64,000 bases of DNA from Paenibacillus mangrovi. GTDB lineage: Bacteria; Bacillota; Bacilli; Paenibacillales; Paenibacillaceae. The DNA lies in assembly GCF_022898935.1 (NCBI RefSeq), contig NZ_JALIRP010000008.1, positions 62,001 to 126,000 of the forward strand, given 5' to 3'. The notes under the pieces were generated by a model. The model did no database searches, had not been told where the DNA came from, and saw only the letters and a program-made list of their open reading frames with translations. The position numbers and the translations under genes are program-made. Positions 17,261 through 25,167 of this stretch are shown one piece after another; positions within the stretch are counted from its first letter, which is position 1, and every line of letters starts with the position of its first letter.

Positions 17261-18859
17261 TTAATTGGCAAATTTGCTGTTCAATTCGTCCAGAACCGGT
17301 TGAACGAGGGATTGCTTGCTTTGTACCCACTTCTTCCAGTTCGTTTCCAAATCACCGCTTTGCAGAATCAGGTTGGCATATTCGTTCTGGTATTCGAAAG
17401 TTGCCTGGCTCTTCGGTTTGGAATCGTACAGTTGCACATCCCAATCATAAGTTGCCAGCTTGCCGCCTTCTGTTCCCAGTTTCGCTTTGTTCTGGAAATG
17501 TTTCACCGCAGTCTCACGGTAATCTTTCTTGATCGCAGGGTTGATCATACTAAAGTCATCACCGAGGACATAAAGTCCTTCGAAACGGGCTGGATATTTG
17601 TCTTCCAGAGATGTTCCTTCAGGCAGCAGGCTTACAAGCTCATTGTTTTCGCCATACTTCCAGTCTTTTCCTTCAAAGCCCATATTCAGTAGCAATTGTC
17701 CTTCTTTGCTTGTCGAGTAATCGATGAGATCCATGATGCGCTCGAATTTCTCTTTGCTGATATCCGGCGAGAATATGAGCGAGGACCAGAAGTTAGGCTG
17801 CTCCAGGTTGCGGTATTTACCGTCGTCACCGAGAACGATCGCTGTATGAACGAGTTCGTCACTGTTCACGCCCAGGTTTGTCTTCATGGCTTTATCCATA
17901 TCTTGTCTGTACGATGCCAGACCACCAAGACTTGTGACTGCAGCTACACCTTTCACTTTGAAGTTGTTGCTGCCTTCATTGTTTTTCCAAGTATAGAATT
18001 CAGGGTCCAAGAGGCCTTCTTTGTAAGCTTTTTGCATCAACTTCAGACCTGTAAGGGTCTCAGGATCTGCAGGACCCCAGTGGAACTTGCCGTCTTCACC
18101 TTTGTAGTATGCGGATTCCACGCGGGAATGCTCGCTGTTAGCCATGATGATATTGGTAAGAGCGTCATCAGCGTTATAAGAGATCGGAATGAGTTTCGAA
18201 CCGAGCTTGCCAGGGTCTTTTTCTTTAACCAGCTCAGCATATTTCATGATTTCGCTTGTTGTGTATGCATCCTTCAGCTCAAATCCAACCGCTTCCGCCC
18301 AGTCTTTGCGCATTGCGATGACGCCGATTTGGTTCACGAGCGGATCTGCAGGTTTATTTTCGTAATAAACGGGTTTTGGCAAGATGTACGTACCGCCGGT
18401 CAGCTCTTCCAGCTTGTCACCGAGGCCTGTCTCCTTGTAAGCCGCGGCTACGTTCGGCCAGCGTTCTTTCCAGTCATCCGGGAATTTATAAAGAAGTCCT
18501 TGGTCTACGTAGTTCATGAAATCGCCATGCACATAGTTCCAGCTCGCAACGTCAGGAAGGTCACCGGAGTTGATCCACAGACGAAGCTTCTCTGCCCAGG
18601 AATCCCACTGAATATAGTTGTAGTCCCACTCGATATTGAATTTGTCCATCCAGTACTTATGGAACTCATTGTCCAGTACGCCATCCTTCACCTCCGTAGT
18701 TTGGGCAACGGAAATGGTGAGCTTGTCCTTATACTTTCCGTTCTCATCTTTCTCGTTGCCGCCCGTTGATGCTGTTTCACTGGAACATGCAGTCGCCGTC
18801 AGCATGACCGCTGACATGGCGATCGCCATAAGAGGTTTGAAAGCTTTCTTCATTCTCAT
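17261..18859 (-). CDS. Oligosaccharide ABC transporter binding lipoprotein (LplA-like)
   Basis: A 532-residue solute-binding protein, longer than usual family 1 members and typical of Paenibacillus LplA-like proteins. The signal peptide ends TATAC with Cys25 as the likely lipidation site. Mature motifs include the aromatic-rich EWDYNYIQWDSW and GWFNE-like surroundings of carbohydrate-binding clefts. ATG 18859 follows GGGGGAG at 5 nt; the longer reading to 18907 is discarded. It follows its two permease genes (51 bp gap), an order opposite to the importer at 1404. No ATPase is encoded nearby. Confidence 0.88.
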   Translation of the reverse strand: MRMKKAFKPLMAIAMSAVMLTATACSSETASTGGNEKDENGKYKDKLTISVAQTTEVKDGVLDNEFHKYWMDKFNIEWDYNYIQWDSWAEKLRLWINSGDLPDVASWNYVHGDFMNYVDQGLLYKFPDDWKERWPNVAAAYKETGLGDKLEELTGGTYILPKPVYYENKPADPLVNQIGVIAMRKDWAEAVGFELKDAYTTSEIMKYAELVKEKDPGKLGSKLIPISYNADDALTNIIMANSEHSRVESAYYKGEDGKFHWGPADPETLTGLKLMQKAYKEGLLDPEFYTWKNNEGSNNFKVKGVAAVTSLGGLASYRQDMDKAMKTNLGVNSDELVHTAIVLGDDGKYRNLEQPNFWSSLIFSPDISKEKFERIMDLIDYSTSKEGQLLLNMGFEGKDWKYGENNELVSLLPEGTSLEDKYPARFEGLYVLGDDFSMINPAIKKDYRETAVKHFQNKAKLGTEGGKLATYDWDVQLYDSKPKSQATFEYQNEYANLILQSGDLETNWKKWVQSKQSLVQPVLDELNSKFAN

Positions 18860-18910
18860 GTTTACTCCCCCAAGTTGATCAGATTTTTTGACAAAAAATC
18901 TATGCATTAA

Positions 18911-19822
18911 TCAGGTCTTGATAGCCCCTGTTAATACCCCTTTTGCGAAGTGCTTTTGCAGCAGCGGGAAGAAGCACATGATCGGCACCATCGAAACGAA
19001 GACCGAAGCCATTTTCATTCCCGTCGAGAAACCGGATTTATTCAGCGCGTCGACACTTGCTGCGTTGGAAACATTCGTTGTTGATTCGACAATGATCGTC
19101 CGGAGGACGTTTTGCAGCGGCAGCATATCCGCTTTCCGGAGGAATATCATGGCATCATACCAACCGTTCCAGAACGCAACCCCATAGAACAGTGTGATCG
19201 TAGCCATAATCGGCGCTGACAGCGGAAGAACGATGGATAAGAGAATTTTCCATTCCCCTGCCCCGTCGAGCCTTGCGGATTCCATCAGAGATTCCGGCAG
19301 ACCCTGGAAGTAGTTCATCATCAGAATCATATTGAAAGCACTGAAGCTGCCTACCAGTACGACAGACCATAAGGTCCCCGTTAAATGCAGTGCCTTCATA
19401 ACCAGGTAAAGCGGTACAATACCGCCGTTAAATATCATGGTGAACAGAACCAGGAAAAAGAAGAACTTCTTACCCGGGAATTTATTGCGGCTGAGAGCAT
19501 ATGCCATCGTGCTTGTCAGGAACAAGCTGAGCGGCAGTCCGACAATAAGAATCTTAAACGTGTTCCAGAATCCCGTAAGTATTCGTCCGTCCTGGAACAG
19601 CGCTTTGTACGCATCCAGTGTCGGGTTTTTCGGGAACAGCATCATTGGGTTATCCGCATAATCCTTTTGCGAAGAGAGTGAAATCGCAATGACGTTCAAA
19701 AATGGAATGATAATCATTAATGCTAAGATCGACAGCACGACCAGCAGGACGTAATCCAGGAAAGTCATTTTCCCGATCCGGTATTTATGCTTTTTTACAG
19801 CTTTGGCACTCATCTGTTGCAC
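18911..19822 (-). CDS. Oligosaccharide ABC transporter permease (LplC/YtcP-like)
   Basis: A 303-residue MalG-type permease with an EAA loop (LPESLMESARLDGAGEWKILLSIVLPLS) and the C-terminal signature GVLTGAIKT. It has about six hydrophobic helices. It starts 7 bp after the upstream permease stop and precedes the binding-protein gene. The LplB-LplC-LplA set is a recurrent Paenibacillus importer for complex oligosaccharides. Confidence 0.9.
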   Translation of the reverse strand: MQQMSAKAVKKHKYRIGKMTFLDYVLLVVLSILALMIIIPFLNVIAISLSSQKDYADNPMMLFPKNPTLDAYKALFQDGRILTGFWNTFKILIVGLPLSLFLTSTMAYALSRNKFPGKKFFFFLVLFTMIFNGGIVPLYLVMKALHLTGTLWSVVLVGSFSAFNMILMMNYFQGLPESLMESARLDGAGEWKILLSIVLPLSAPIMATITLFYGVAFWNGWYDAMIFLRKADMLPLQNVLRTIIVESTTNVSNAASVDALNKSGFSTGMKMASVFVSMVPIMCFFPLLQKHFAKGVLTGAIKT

Positions 19823-19829
19823 TCCTTTC

Positions 19830-20789
19830 CTAACGGAACAAACCGTCTCCGCCCATCAATTTAGCCACTTTGTTAGCACCGAGCAGCAGGAACATATTCA
19901 CTAGCGAACGGAACAAGCTCACTGCTGTCGAGAACGAGAAGTCCGTCGAAGACTGGAACGTAACCCGGTAGATGTACACGTCCAGCACCTGAGACACATT
20001 CTGCGTCGCCGCGTTCGCCAAGTTAAAGATCTGGTCAAAACCAGCTGACATTATGCCGCCCACGTTAAGAATAAACATGACGGAAACGGTAGGAAGAATG
20101 TTCGGGAGCGTAATTTTGAAAATTTGCTGCATGCGCGAGGCGCCATCGATCTGTGACGACTCATACTGGTCCTGATCGATCCCCGAAATTGCAGCCAAAA
20201 AGATGATCGCACCCCATCCCGCTGACTTCCAGATATCCGTTATGATCAGCATCGGCAGGAACATTTCTTCAGAGCCTAAGAAATTAATGGTCGGGAGACC
20301 CAAAAGCTGCAATGCGCTGTTGACCAGTCCATCATAGGAAAGAACGTTGATAACGATCCCGGACACGATGATCCAGGACAAAAACTGTGGAAACGTAAAT
20401 ATGGTTTGGAACCACTTTTTCGTCTTCCGCATCCGAAGCTCGTTCAGCGCCAAGGCCAAAAGAATCGGGACCGGAAACATGATGACGAGTTTAATGATGT
20501 TGATGTACAGCGTTCTCCATACGGCATCTATGAAATTCGGATCACGGAATACGTATTTGAAATTTTCAAATCCGACCCATGGACTACCCAAAATCCCCTC
20601 GCTTGCCTTGTAATCCTTAAACGCGAGCGACAAGCCGCCCATCGGCAGGTAAGCGAACAGGATCAACCAGATCAGACCGGGTATCAGCAGTGTGTAGGTC
20701 ATCCGGTGCTTCCAGATTTCCTTGTACCAGGCTCCGGTTCCCAAACGTCCACTCAATTTTTTGTCAGGCCCTAAGGCTGCGGGTTTCAA
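19830..20789 (-). CDS. Oligosaccharide ABC transporter permease (LplB-like)
   Basis: A 319-residue MalF-type permease. The first helix begins at MTYTLLIPGLIWLILF, and the EAA loop is QYESSQIDGASRMQQIFKITLP. The preferred start is TTG 20789, about 8 nt after GTGAGG; a GTG at 20804 lies inside that ribosome site. The gene begins about 20 bp after the esterase stop, so esterase, permeases and binding protein are likely one transcript. Confidence 0.88.
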   Translation of the reverse strand: MKPAALGPDKKLSGRLGTGAWYKEIWKHRMTYTLLIPGLIWLILFAYLPMGGLSLAFKDYKASEGILGSPWVGFENFKYVFRDPNFIDAVWRTLYINIIKLVIMFPVPILLALALNELRMRKTKKWFQTIFTFPQFLSWIIVSGIVINVLSYDGLVNSALQLLGLPTINFLGSEEMFLPMLIITDIWKSAGWGAIIFLAAISGIDQDQYESSQIDGASRMQQIFKITLPNILPTVSVMFILNVGGIMSAGFDQIFNLANAATQNVSQVLDVYIYRVTFQSSTDFSFSTAVSLFRSLVNMFLLLGANKVAKLMGGDGLFR

Positions 20790-20809
20790 TTTGCATCGCC
20801 TCACTCTAC

Positions 20810-21568
20810 TTAGTTCTTTTCGTTAAACAGGAAGTCAAAGGCCGTCTTCAAATGCTTCTCCCAGAAAAACCAGTCGTGCGTCCCCGGCCCTTCCACATAA
20901 TTGAAGCCAAACGGCGTTGCCCGCATGTAATTCGCAAATTCGCGGTTCATCTTGATAAACGGATCCTCGGTTCCACAGCAGGACAGCACCGGTGGCAGTT
21001 GACCGCCCTCTTCGATTCGTTTTGCGGCAAGCGCATACAAATCCTGATCCGGTTTGACGTTAAGCTCCGTACCGAATACCGCCTGCATCTCCTTAGCCAT
21101 ACCTGGCTCCATGTTCGGATCCCTCAGACGCTGCTGGATATCGGTAACTCCGGAGAGCGACACGGCTTTGGCATAACGGTTCGGATAAGTAAGCGCGGCT
21201 TTCAAAGCGCCATATCCTCCCATGGACAATCCTGCAACAAACGTTGACTTCGGATCGTTGTTTAACCTCAGCAGGCGACCGCAAATTTCAGGAAGCTCCT
21301 GTGTCACGTAATAAAAATAATCGAGGCCGTATACCATGTCCGTGTAATAGCTTCGATTCACTTCCGGCATGATGACCGTGCAGCTGTACTTTGCCGCATA
21401 GAGTTCAACGGTCGTCAAACGGTGCCAAGTGCTTGCATTATCACCCGCACCATGCAGTAGATAAAGCGTGCTGCTTGTCGGTACGCCGGTATCAACTGGG
21501 GAGATCACATGGATACTGGTTGTCATTCGTAAAGTAGGCGATCCTGTGTCTATCGTTATATGCGCCAT
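20810..21568 (-). CDS. Esterase, tributyrin esterase / S-formylglutathione hydrolase-like (CE1-type fold)
   Basis: A 252-residue alpha/beta hydrolase without a signal peptide. The oxyanion strand is YLLHGAG (residues 35-41), the nucleophile elbow GLSMGG has Ser115, and candidates for Asp and His are in GTEDPF and PGTHDWFFWE. Members remove acyl groups from sugars or act as carboxylesterases. It heads the oligosaccharide-import operon, so removal of acetyl or feruloyl groups from imported saccharides is a reasonable inference. AAAGGGG precedes the ATG. Confidence 0.87.
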   Translation of the reverse strand: MAHITIDTGSPTLRMTTSIHVISPVDTGVPTSSTLYLLHGAGDNASTWHRLTTVELYAAKYSCTVIMPEVNRSYYTDMVYGLDYFYYVTQELPEICGRLLRLNNDPKSTFVAGLSMGGYGALKAALTYPNRYAKAVSLSGVTDIQQRLRDPNMEPGMAKEMQAVFGTELNVKPDQDLYALAAKRIEEGGQLPPVLSCCGTEDPFIKMNREFANYMRATPFGFNYVEGPGTHDWFFWEKHLKTAFDFLFNEKN

Positions 21569-21668
21569 ATGTAACCCCTTTCATCCGATCCAATTTCCGG
21601 CCAGCTCCAGACTCTCGAATGGTATGGAAATACCATCCCGACATGGCATTGAATACATAGCTTGAAGC

Positions 21669-21678
21669 GAAACGTTTC
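21669..21678. promoter_or_regulatory. LacI/CcpA-type operator GAAACGTTTC, copy 1
   Basis: Perfect 10-bp palindrome centred on CG, about 100 bp upstream of the esterase start. A second copy is at 22018-22027 before the divergent serine hydrolase. Central-CG palindromes are typical of LacI-family sites. Confidence 0.5.
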
Positions 21679-21968
21679 TTTTCATTGCAAAAAAAGAGAA
21701 CTTTTCGCTTGAATTCCGCCACGTCTCCCTTACTGTATAGCCTCACAGCCTATGAACTCTATGAATTGAAATAACACTCATTGTACTCGTTGGCTGTTTG
21801 TAAGCGATTCATTCGAATCGTTTCGATAACATCATAAGTCTTCATGATAAGTCATGTCAACTGCCATTTTGAAAATACTAACTATAGTGATGCGATTGTT
21901 CACGTTTCGGCTAAATTTCTACCTTTTTATGACATGAAAGTTATTTTAGGGTGATTTCGATTGTCGAA

Positions 21969-21997
21969 TTGACAACCAAATTGAATTATAATAGATT
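21969..21997 (+). promoter_or_regulatory. Putative sigma-A promoter of the serine hydrolase gene
   Basis: TTGACA (21969-21974), 17 bp, TAGATT (21992-21997). Transcription would start near 22004, placing the GAAACGTTTC palindrome just downstream of the start site, a usual repressor position. A better -10 (TATAAT, 21987-21992) exists but its spacing to TTGACA is only 12. Confidence 0.45.
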
Positions 21998-22017
21998 TTA
22001 GTTAAAAGAATATAATG

Positions 22018-22027
22018 GAAACGTTTC
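22018..22027. promoter_or_regulatory. LacI/CcpA-type operator GAAACGTTTC, copy 2
   Basis: The same 10-bp palindrome as 21669-21678, in the leader of the serine hydrolase gene. The surrounding TGGAAACGTTTCTA resembles a cre site with mismatches at the ends. Shared operators suggest common control of the divergent genes. Confidence 0.5.
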
Positions 22028-22053
22028 TATTCGTTAGAAAGAAGGCAATTTCT

Positions 22054-22965
22054 ATGTCCATATCATTAAACGGCTTTGTAAATCGTGTTACCCAGCAGCA
22101 GTTAAACGTTCTCTCCGCACGGGTTCTGCAGGATGGAAATTGTGCCGCACAGTGGGATCTGACTATCGATGAACGCCGGCTGCAGCATTCGGTCAGCAAA
22201 TCCTTTACGTGCATGGCGGTAGGACTCGCCATCGCCGAAGGCAAGCTGTCTTTGAAAACCAAGCTTAAAGACTTTTTTCCGCAATATGCACAAGAGAATC
22301 CGGGAGACGATCCCTCCTTCCGTCCAGGAGAACTAACGCTTTACGACCTACTCCGCATGTCCTCCGGACATGACTCACCTCCGTTATGGGCTGATGAAAG
22401 AGCCTCTTTACAAGAGAAGGACTGGGTAAAATATTACATGTCTCTGTCTTTAGACAGAGCTCCAGGTGAGACTTTTACCTACAGCAGCGGCGATACGTTT
22501 GTCATCTCGGCATTGGTGCAGGCTGCCGTCGGCCAGACGGTGAAGGATTACCTGACTCCACGACTGTTCAAACCGCTCGGCATTCATGACGTAAGTTGGG
22601 AGACTTCACCTCTCGGCGTAACCCTTGGATGTGCGGGGCTCTCCATCAGCAATGAAGAACTGAGCCGATTTGGCCAGCTTCTCTTGCAAAAGGGAGAGTG
22701 GAACGGCAAGCAGCTGGTGCCTGTGGAATGGATCGATTTTGTGACCCGTAAGCAGATCGATAATCAGGGTGGTCCCGATTGGAGTCAAGGCTACGGCTGC
22801 CAGTTCTGGATGTGCAGACATGATGCCTATCGCGCCGATGGTGCACATGGGCAGTTCTGCATCGTCATTCCAGGCAAGAATGCGGTCATCGCCATTAATA
22901 GTGAGGAAGATGACATGCAGGGAATACTGGATGCGGTGTGGGAGGAGATTTTACCGTTGCTGTAA
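22054..22965 (+). CDS. Serine hydrolase of the class C beta-lactamase / penicillin-binding-like family
   Basis: A 303-residue protein with the SxxK catalytic motif SVSK (Ser46, Lys49) and a Tyr motif in FTYSSGDTF (YSS instead of YxN). No signal peptide is seen, so it is probably cytoplasmic, and it may be an esterase or amidohydrolase rather than an antibiotic-resistance enzyme. ATG 22054 follows AGAAGG; an upstream in-frame ATG at 22015 lies on the operator and lacks a ribosome site. Divergent position and shared palindromes tie it to the glucan-use locus. Confidence 0.85.
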   Translation: MSISLNGFVNRVTQQQLNVLSARVLQDGNCAAQWDLTIDERRLQHSVSKSFTCMAVGLAIAEGKLSLKTKLKDFFPQYAQENPGDDPSFRPGELTLYDLLRMSSGHDSPPLWADERASLQEKDWVKYYMSLSLDRAPGETFTYSSGDTFVISALVQAAVGQTVKDYLTPRLFKPLGIHDVSWETSPLGVTLGCAGLSISNEELSRFGQLLLQKGEWNGKQLVPVEWIDFVTRKQIDNQGGPDWSQGYGCQFWMCRHDAYRADGAHGQFCIVIPGKNAVIAINSEEDDMQGILDAVWEEILPLL

Positions 22966-23039
22966 AAACCGAATATTCAAATTCCTTTAGGATATAATAA
23001 CTGAACCATTTATTTTTGATATCCAAAATAAGGTTGAAT

Positions 23040-23741
23040 ATGATGACGAGCCAAATATTCCATTGTTTCTTAAAAAGCGTTACCATTTCGATCCTAGTCA
23101 TATTTTTCGCCGGACTTACCGTTCCTGTCCATGCCGATCCATCACTCCCCATCGTTACCTATGAATCGGTTTACTCTATTGATGTTTTTCCGGCTGAACA
23201 CAAACTGATTGTGTGGAAACAAGGGAAGAAAATAAAAACCTACCGCGTCGCGGTCGGCAACCCATCTACGCCAACTCCTGTGGGAGAATACATCATCACG
23301 TACAAGGGGAAAAATTGGGGACCTTCCTTTGGACCAAGATGGCTCGGATTGAACGTGTCTTGGGGCAATTATGGCATACACGGAACGAACAGACCCTATT
23401 CTATCGGTCAGCATCAGAGCCATGGCTGCATACGTATGTTTAACATGGATGTCCTGGAATTATACGAGATGATTCCTCTTGGGACAAAAGTAACGATCTA
23501 CGGTCATATTTTAGGGGATACGAATCATCATCCGAGACGGCTCGCCGAAGGTGATGTTGGAGCAGATGTACAGCTCATTCAATCCCGGTTGAAGAGTGCA
23601 GGATATTTCCCCGGTACAACCGACGGCAAATTTGGATCTGCTACCACCCTTGCCCTGAAAAAATTTCAACGGGACCATCAATTGCAGCAAGATGGAGTTG
23701 TTTCCGAAGAGGTCTACGAAACGTTAGGGTTAGTAGAATGA
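23040..23741 (+). CDS. L,D-transpeptidase (YkuD domain) with C-terminal peptidoglycan-binding domain
   Basis: A 233-residue secreted protein. A signal peptide or N-terminal helix (SVTISILVIFFAGLTVPVHA) is followed by a YkuD domain (about 35-160) with the active-site stretch GIHGTNRPYSIGQHQSHGCIR, whose His and Cys (SHGC) are catalytic, and a peptidoglycan-binding domain 1 (about 170-233, VQLIQSRLKSAGYFPGTTDG). The enzyme makes 3-3 cross-links in the wall or, in spore formers, acts on spore peptidoglycan. ATG 23040 follows TAAGGTTG. Its terminator is the first of three copies of a tRNA-Arg-linked repeat. Confidence 0.92.
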   Translation: MMTSQIFHCFLKSVTISILVIFFAGLTVPVHADPSLPIVTYESVYSIDVFPAEHKLIVWKQGKKIKTYRVAVGNPSTPTPVGEYIITYKGKNWGPSFGPRWLGLNVSWGNYGIHGTNRPYSIGQHQSHGCIRMFNMDVLELYEMIPLGTKVTIYGHILGDTNHHPRRLAEGDVGADVQLIQSRLKSAGYFPGTTDGKFGSATTLALKKFQRDHQLQQDGVVSEEVYETLGLVE

Positions 23742-23746
23742 AACAG

Positions 23747-23822
23747 CATGCAAAAGCCACTCCGAAGAGTGGCTTTTTGTACGTCCCAGGAGGGATATAG
23801 CCCTACGGCCGGACTGCGATGC
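23747..23822. repeat. tRNA-Arg 3'-end plus terminator repeat, copy A
   Basis: Holds the hairpin AAAAGCCACTC-CGAA-GAGTGGCTTTTT (serving as the L,D-transpeptidase terminator), then GTCCCAGGAGGGAT (23783-23796), identical to the last 14 bases of the tRNA-Arg gene at 24396-24409. It continues with AGCCCTACGG and GACTGCGATGC, shared with copy B but not with the tRNA. Confidence 0.85.
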
Positions 23823-23899
23823 GATTGCTTATTATCCGACGCCCCTAATGGCATACATAATTCTAAAATCGAAAAAAGACTCCTTATCTAAGAGGTTCA

Positions 23900-23908
23900 T
23901 GGTATAAT
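23900..23908 (+). promoter_or_regulatory. Extended -10 promoter of the holin-like toxin
   Basis: TGGTATAAT is a perfect TGN extended -10 element. No good -35 is visible, which is usual for extended -10 promoters. Start site expected near 23915. Confidence 0.65.
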
Positions 23909-23937
23909 ATGGAATGTACATACACACCTTGAGTGGG

Positions 23938-23964
23938 CGCACCCTCCCGAAAGGGGGTGGTGCG
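23938..23964 (+). promoter_or_regulatory. Hairpin hiding the toxin ribosome site
   Basis: CGCACCCTCCC pairs with GGGGGTGGTGCG around a GAAA-type loop, with one mismatch and one G-T pair. The Shine-Dalgarno (GGGGGTGG) is wholly in the 3' arm, which ends at the base before the ATG. Such sequestration is a known feature of type I toxin mRNAs. Confidence 0.6.
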
Positions 23965-24045
23965 ATGAACATTTCGTTCGGTGAAGTTCTTACCTTCGGG
24001 TTATTCCTGTTGGCTTTGCTGACTTACATCGATAAACGAAAGTAA
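23965..24045 (+). CDS. Holin-like type I toxin peptide (26 residues)
   Basis: The peptide starts MNISFGEVLTFGLFLLALLT and ends YIDKRK: a single hydrophobic helix with a basic tail. This is the pattern of the putative holin-like toxin family of Bacillota (small membrane peptides related in organisation to TxpA/BsrG). An extended -10 promoter, a ribosome site locked in a hairpin, and a candidate converging antisense RNA overlapping the 3' end give the usual type I toxin-antitoxin layout. Expected action: membrane damage when translated without antitoxin. Toxicity itself is inferred from the family. Confidence 0.75.
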   Translation: MNISFGEVLTFGLFLLALLTYIDKRK

Positions 24046-24162
24046 CCCACTCCTAAGGTTCGCGCCTAAGTGGGTTACTTCACGTATCATTTACATGATC
24101 TCGGAGGGGAATCCCACTCAAGATGTTTGTACGAGGGGCAGCTGGCCGGCTGCTCCTTATTT
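24035..24162 (-). ncRNA. Candidate antisense RNA antitoxin
   Basis: Predicted from a promoter (24169-24197, minus) and the shared stem-loop at 24040-24080. The RNA would be about 125 nt, begin near 24162, carry a 5' hairpin (GCAGC-CGGCCA-GCTGC) and end after the stem-loop, overlapping the 3' end of the toxin mRNA. This convergent, 3'-overlapping layout is that of txpA/RatA in Bacillus subtilis. Ends are estimates. Confidence 0.5.
24040..24080. terminator. Shared hairpin at the 3' ends of toxin mRNA and antisense RNA
   Basis: AAGTAACCCACT (24040-24051) pairs perfectly with AGTGGGTTACTT (24069-24080). The toxin stop codon is inside the left arm. T-richness is better on the minus strand (TTTCGTTTATC). 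Confidence 0.7.
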
Positions 24163-24168
24163 ATTGTT

Positions 24169-24197
24169 ATCTTAGCATATGGAGAAATATACCTCAA
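24169..24197 (-). promoter_or_regulatory. Promoter of the candidate antisense RNA
   Basis: Read on the minus strand: TTGAGG, 17-bp spacer, TAAGAT, with TGC directly before the -10 hexamer (extended -10). Four of six bases match in each hexamer. Confidence 0.55.
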
Positions 24198-24203
24198 GGG
24201 ATA

Positions 24204-24336
24204 TGGGGTTCTCTTCCCTCCATCGCATGTAAAAGCCACTCCGAAGAGTGGCTTTCTGTACGTCCCAGGAGGGATACAGCCCTACGGGCTGACTGCGATG
24301 CCGATGCTATCGATGCTCATGCTTCGACGAACCCTA
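24204..24336. repeat. tRNA-Arg 3'-end plus terminator repeat, copy B
   Basis: Contains the hairpin AAAAGCCACTC-CGAA-GAGTGGCTTTC and GTCCCAGGAGGGAT (24262-24275), then AGCCCTACGG and GACTGCGATGC as in copy A. The unit from 24204 (GGGTTCTC, CCCTCCATC, ATG) recurs 134 bp later at 24337 and runs into the real tRNA gene, so B and C form an imperfect tandem duplication. Confidence 0.85.
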
Positions 24337-24362
24337 ATGGGTTCTCATCCCTCCATCACATG

Positions 24363-24391
24363 AAAAAAGCCACTCCGAAGAGTGGCTTTTT
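24363..24391 (-). terminator. tRNA-Arg terminator (repeat copy C)
   Basis: AAAGCCACTC-TTCG-GAGTGGCTTTTTT on the minus strand, directly after the tRNA 3' end. Copies of the same hairpin at 23751 and 24231 are the repeat units A and B. Confidence 0.9.
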
Positions 24392-24394
24392 GTA

Positions 24395-24468
<74 letters not shown>

Positions 24469-24606
24469 TTAATATGTATAAAAACGATGCGTTTATTATT
24501 ATAACTCATCTTTCTGAAAATTTAAAGGGGAATTTATAAAATGAATCATCGAATTTTGTAAAGGGTAATATGATAACACCATATATCGATATAAGGAGCT
24601 TGTGCC

Positions 24607-24900
24607 ATGCGCCATTTCCTACCAGCATCATCCTATTTCAGCATCTTTTTCGCGCCGATTATATTACCGATCATTGTCTGGATTGTTTCCAGAGATCACT
24701 ATGTTGAAATGCATTCGAAATATGCGCTGATATCTCATATCTTGCCCCTTATCGCAGCAGTTCCGCTGATTATATTATCGTTTAAAGCCAATCAAACAAG
24801 CTCAGTTTTCGGTTATATTATGTTGTTCGCCATCATTTATTTAGGGACTGTTATCTACAATATCGTCAAAGGAATTAAGGTTCTGCTTCAGTATGCTTAA
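24607..24900 (+). CDS. Small membrane protein, DUF4870/Tic20-like
   Basis: A 97-residue protein with three hydrophobic segments (FFAPIILPIIVWIVS, SHILPLIAAVPLIILSF, GYIMLFAIIYLGTVIYNIV) and a short polar stretch DHYVEMHSKYALI after the first, a layout seen in DUF4870 proteins. AAGGAG precedes ATG 24607 by 8 nt. It is a single gene between the tRNA-Arg gene and a hairpin. Function is unknown. Confidence 0.7.
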   Translation: MRHFLPASSYFSIFFAPIILPIIVWIVSRDHYVEMHSKYALISHILPLIAAVPLIILSFKANQTSSVFGYIMLFAIIYLGTVIYNIVKGIKVLLQYA

Positions 24901-24973
24901 GTCCCAAAAACAAATCCCTTCCATTATATGTAACATAGAGAAGTCGTTCAAATCTGCTGAAAACGTATACATA

Positions 24974-25005
24974 GTGAAAACCTCCGGTCTATCGGAGGTT
25001 TTCAC
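24974..25005. terminator. Probable bidirectional terminator
   Basis: GTGAAAACCTCCG (24974-24986) pairs perfectly with CGGAGGTTTTCAC (24993-25005). It lies between the DUF4870 gene (+) and the small spore-protein-like gene (-), both of which point at it. There is no clean T-run on either side. Confidence 0.6.
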
Positions 25006-25013
25006 TTCAGGGG

Positions 25014-25145
25014 CTACTTATTGCCAAAACGTCGCGGGCTTTGAGGAACAGCTAAATTTCTCTCGTTTTTGCTCAGGACTTCTTCAGCAAATTCAGTCTG
25101 GTGGGCATACTTGTTGCCTTTCGTCTTTTTGTACGTGTTCGCCAC
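25014..25145 (-). CDS. Small basic protein resembling gamma-type small acid-soluble spore proteins
   Basis: A 43-residue reading from GTG 25145, preceded by AGGGGGTGAG at 5 nt spacing. It starts VANTYKKTKGNKYAHQTEFA and ends PQSPRRFGNK. The TEFAEE segment recalls the TEFASE-type motif of gamma-type small acid-soluble spore proteins, which store amino acids in the spore core. A CATACTA at 25168-25174 matches the sigma-G/F -10 consensus in the right place, and a hairpin follows the stop. The family match is weak and by eye; the gene itself is better supported by its signals than by homology. Confidence 0.5.
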   Translation of the reverse strand: MANTYKKTKGNKYAHQTEFAEEVLSKNERNLAVPQSPRRFGNK

Positions 25146-25167
25146 TTTCGCTCACCCCCCTGTCCTA

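Noticed and set aside
22054..22965. Antibiotic-resistance beta-lactamase
   Set aside because: SxxK and a Tyr motif are present but there is no signal peptide, and the Tyr motif is YSS; context is carbohydrate use, so a general serine hydrolase is the safer call.
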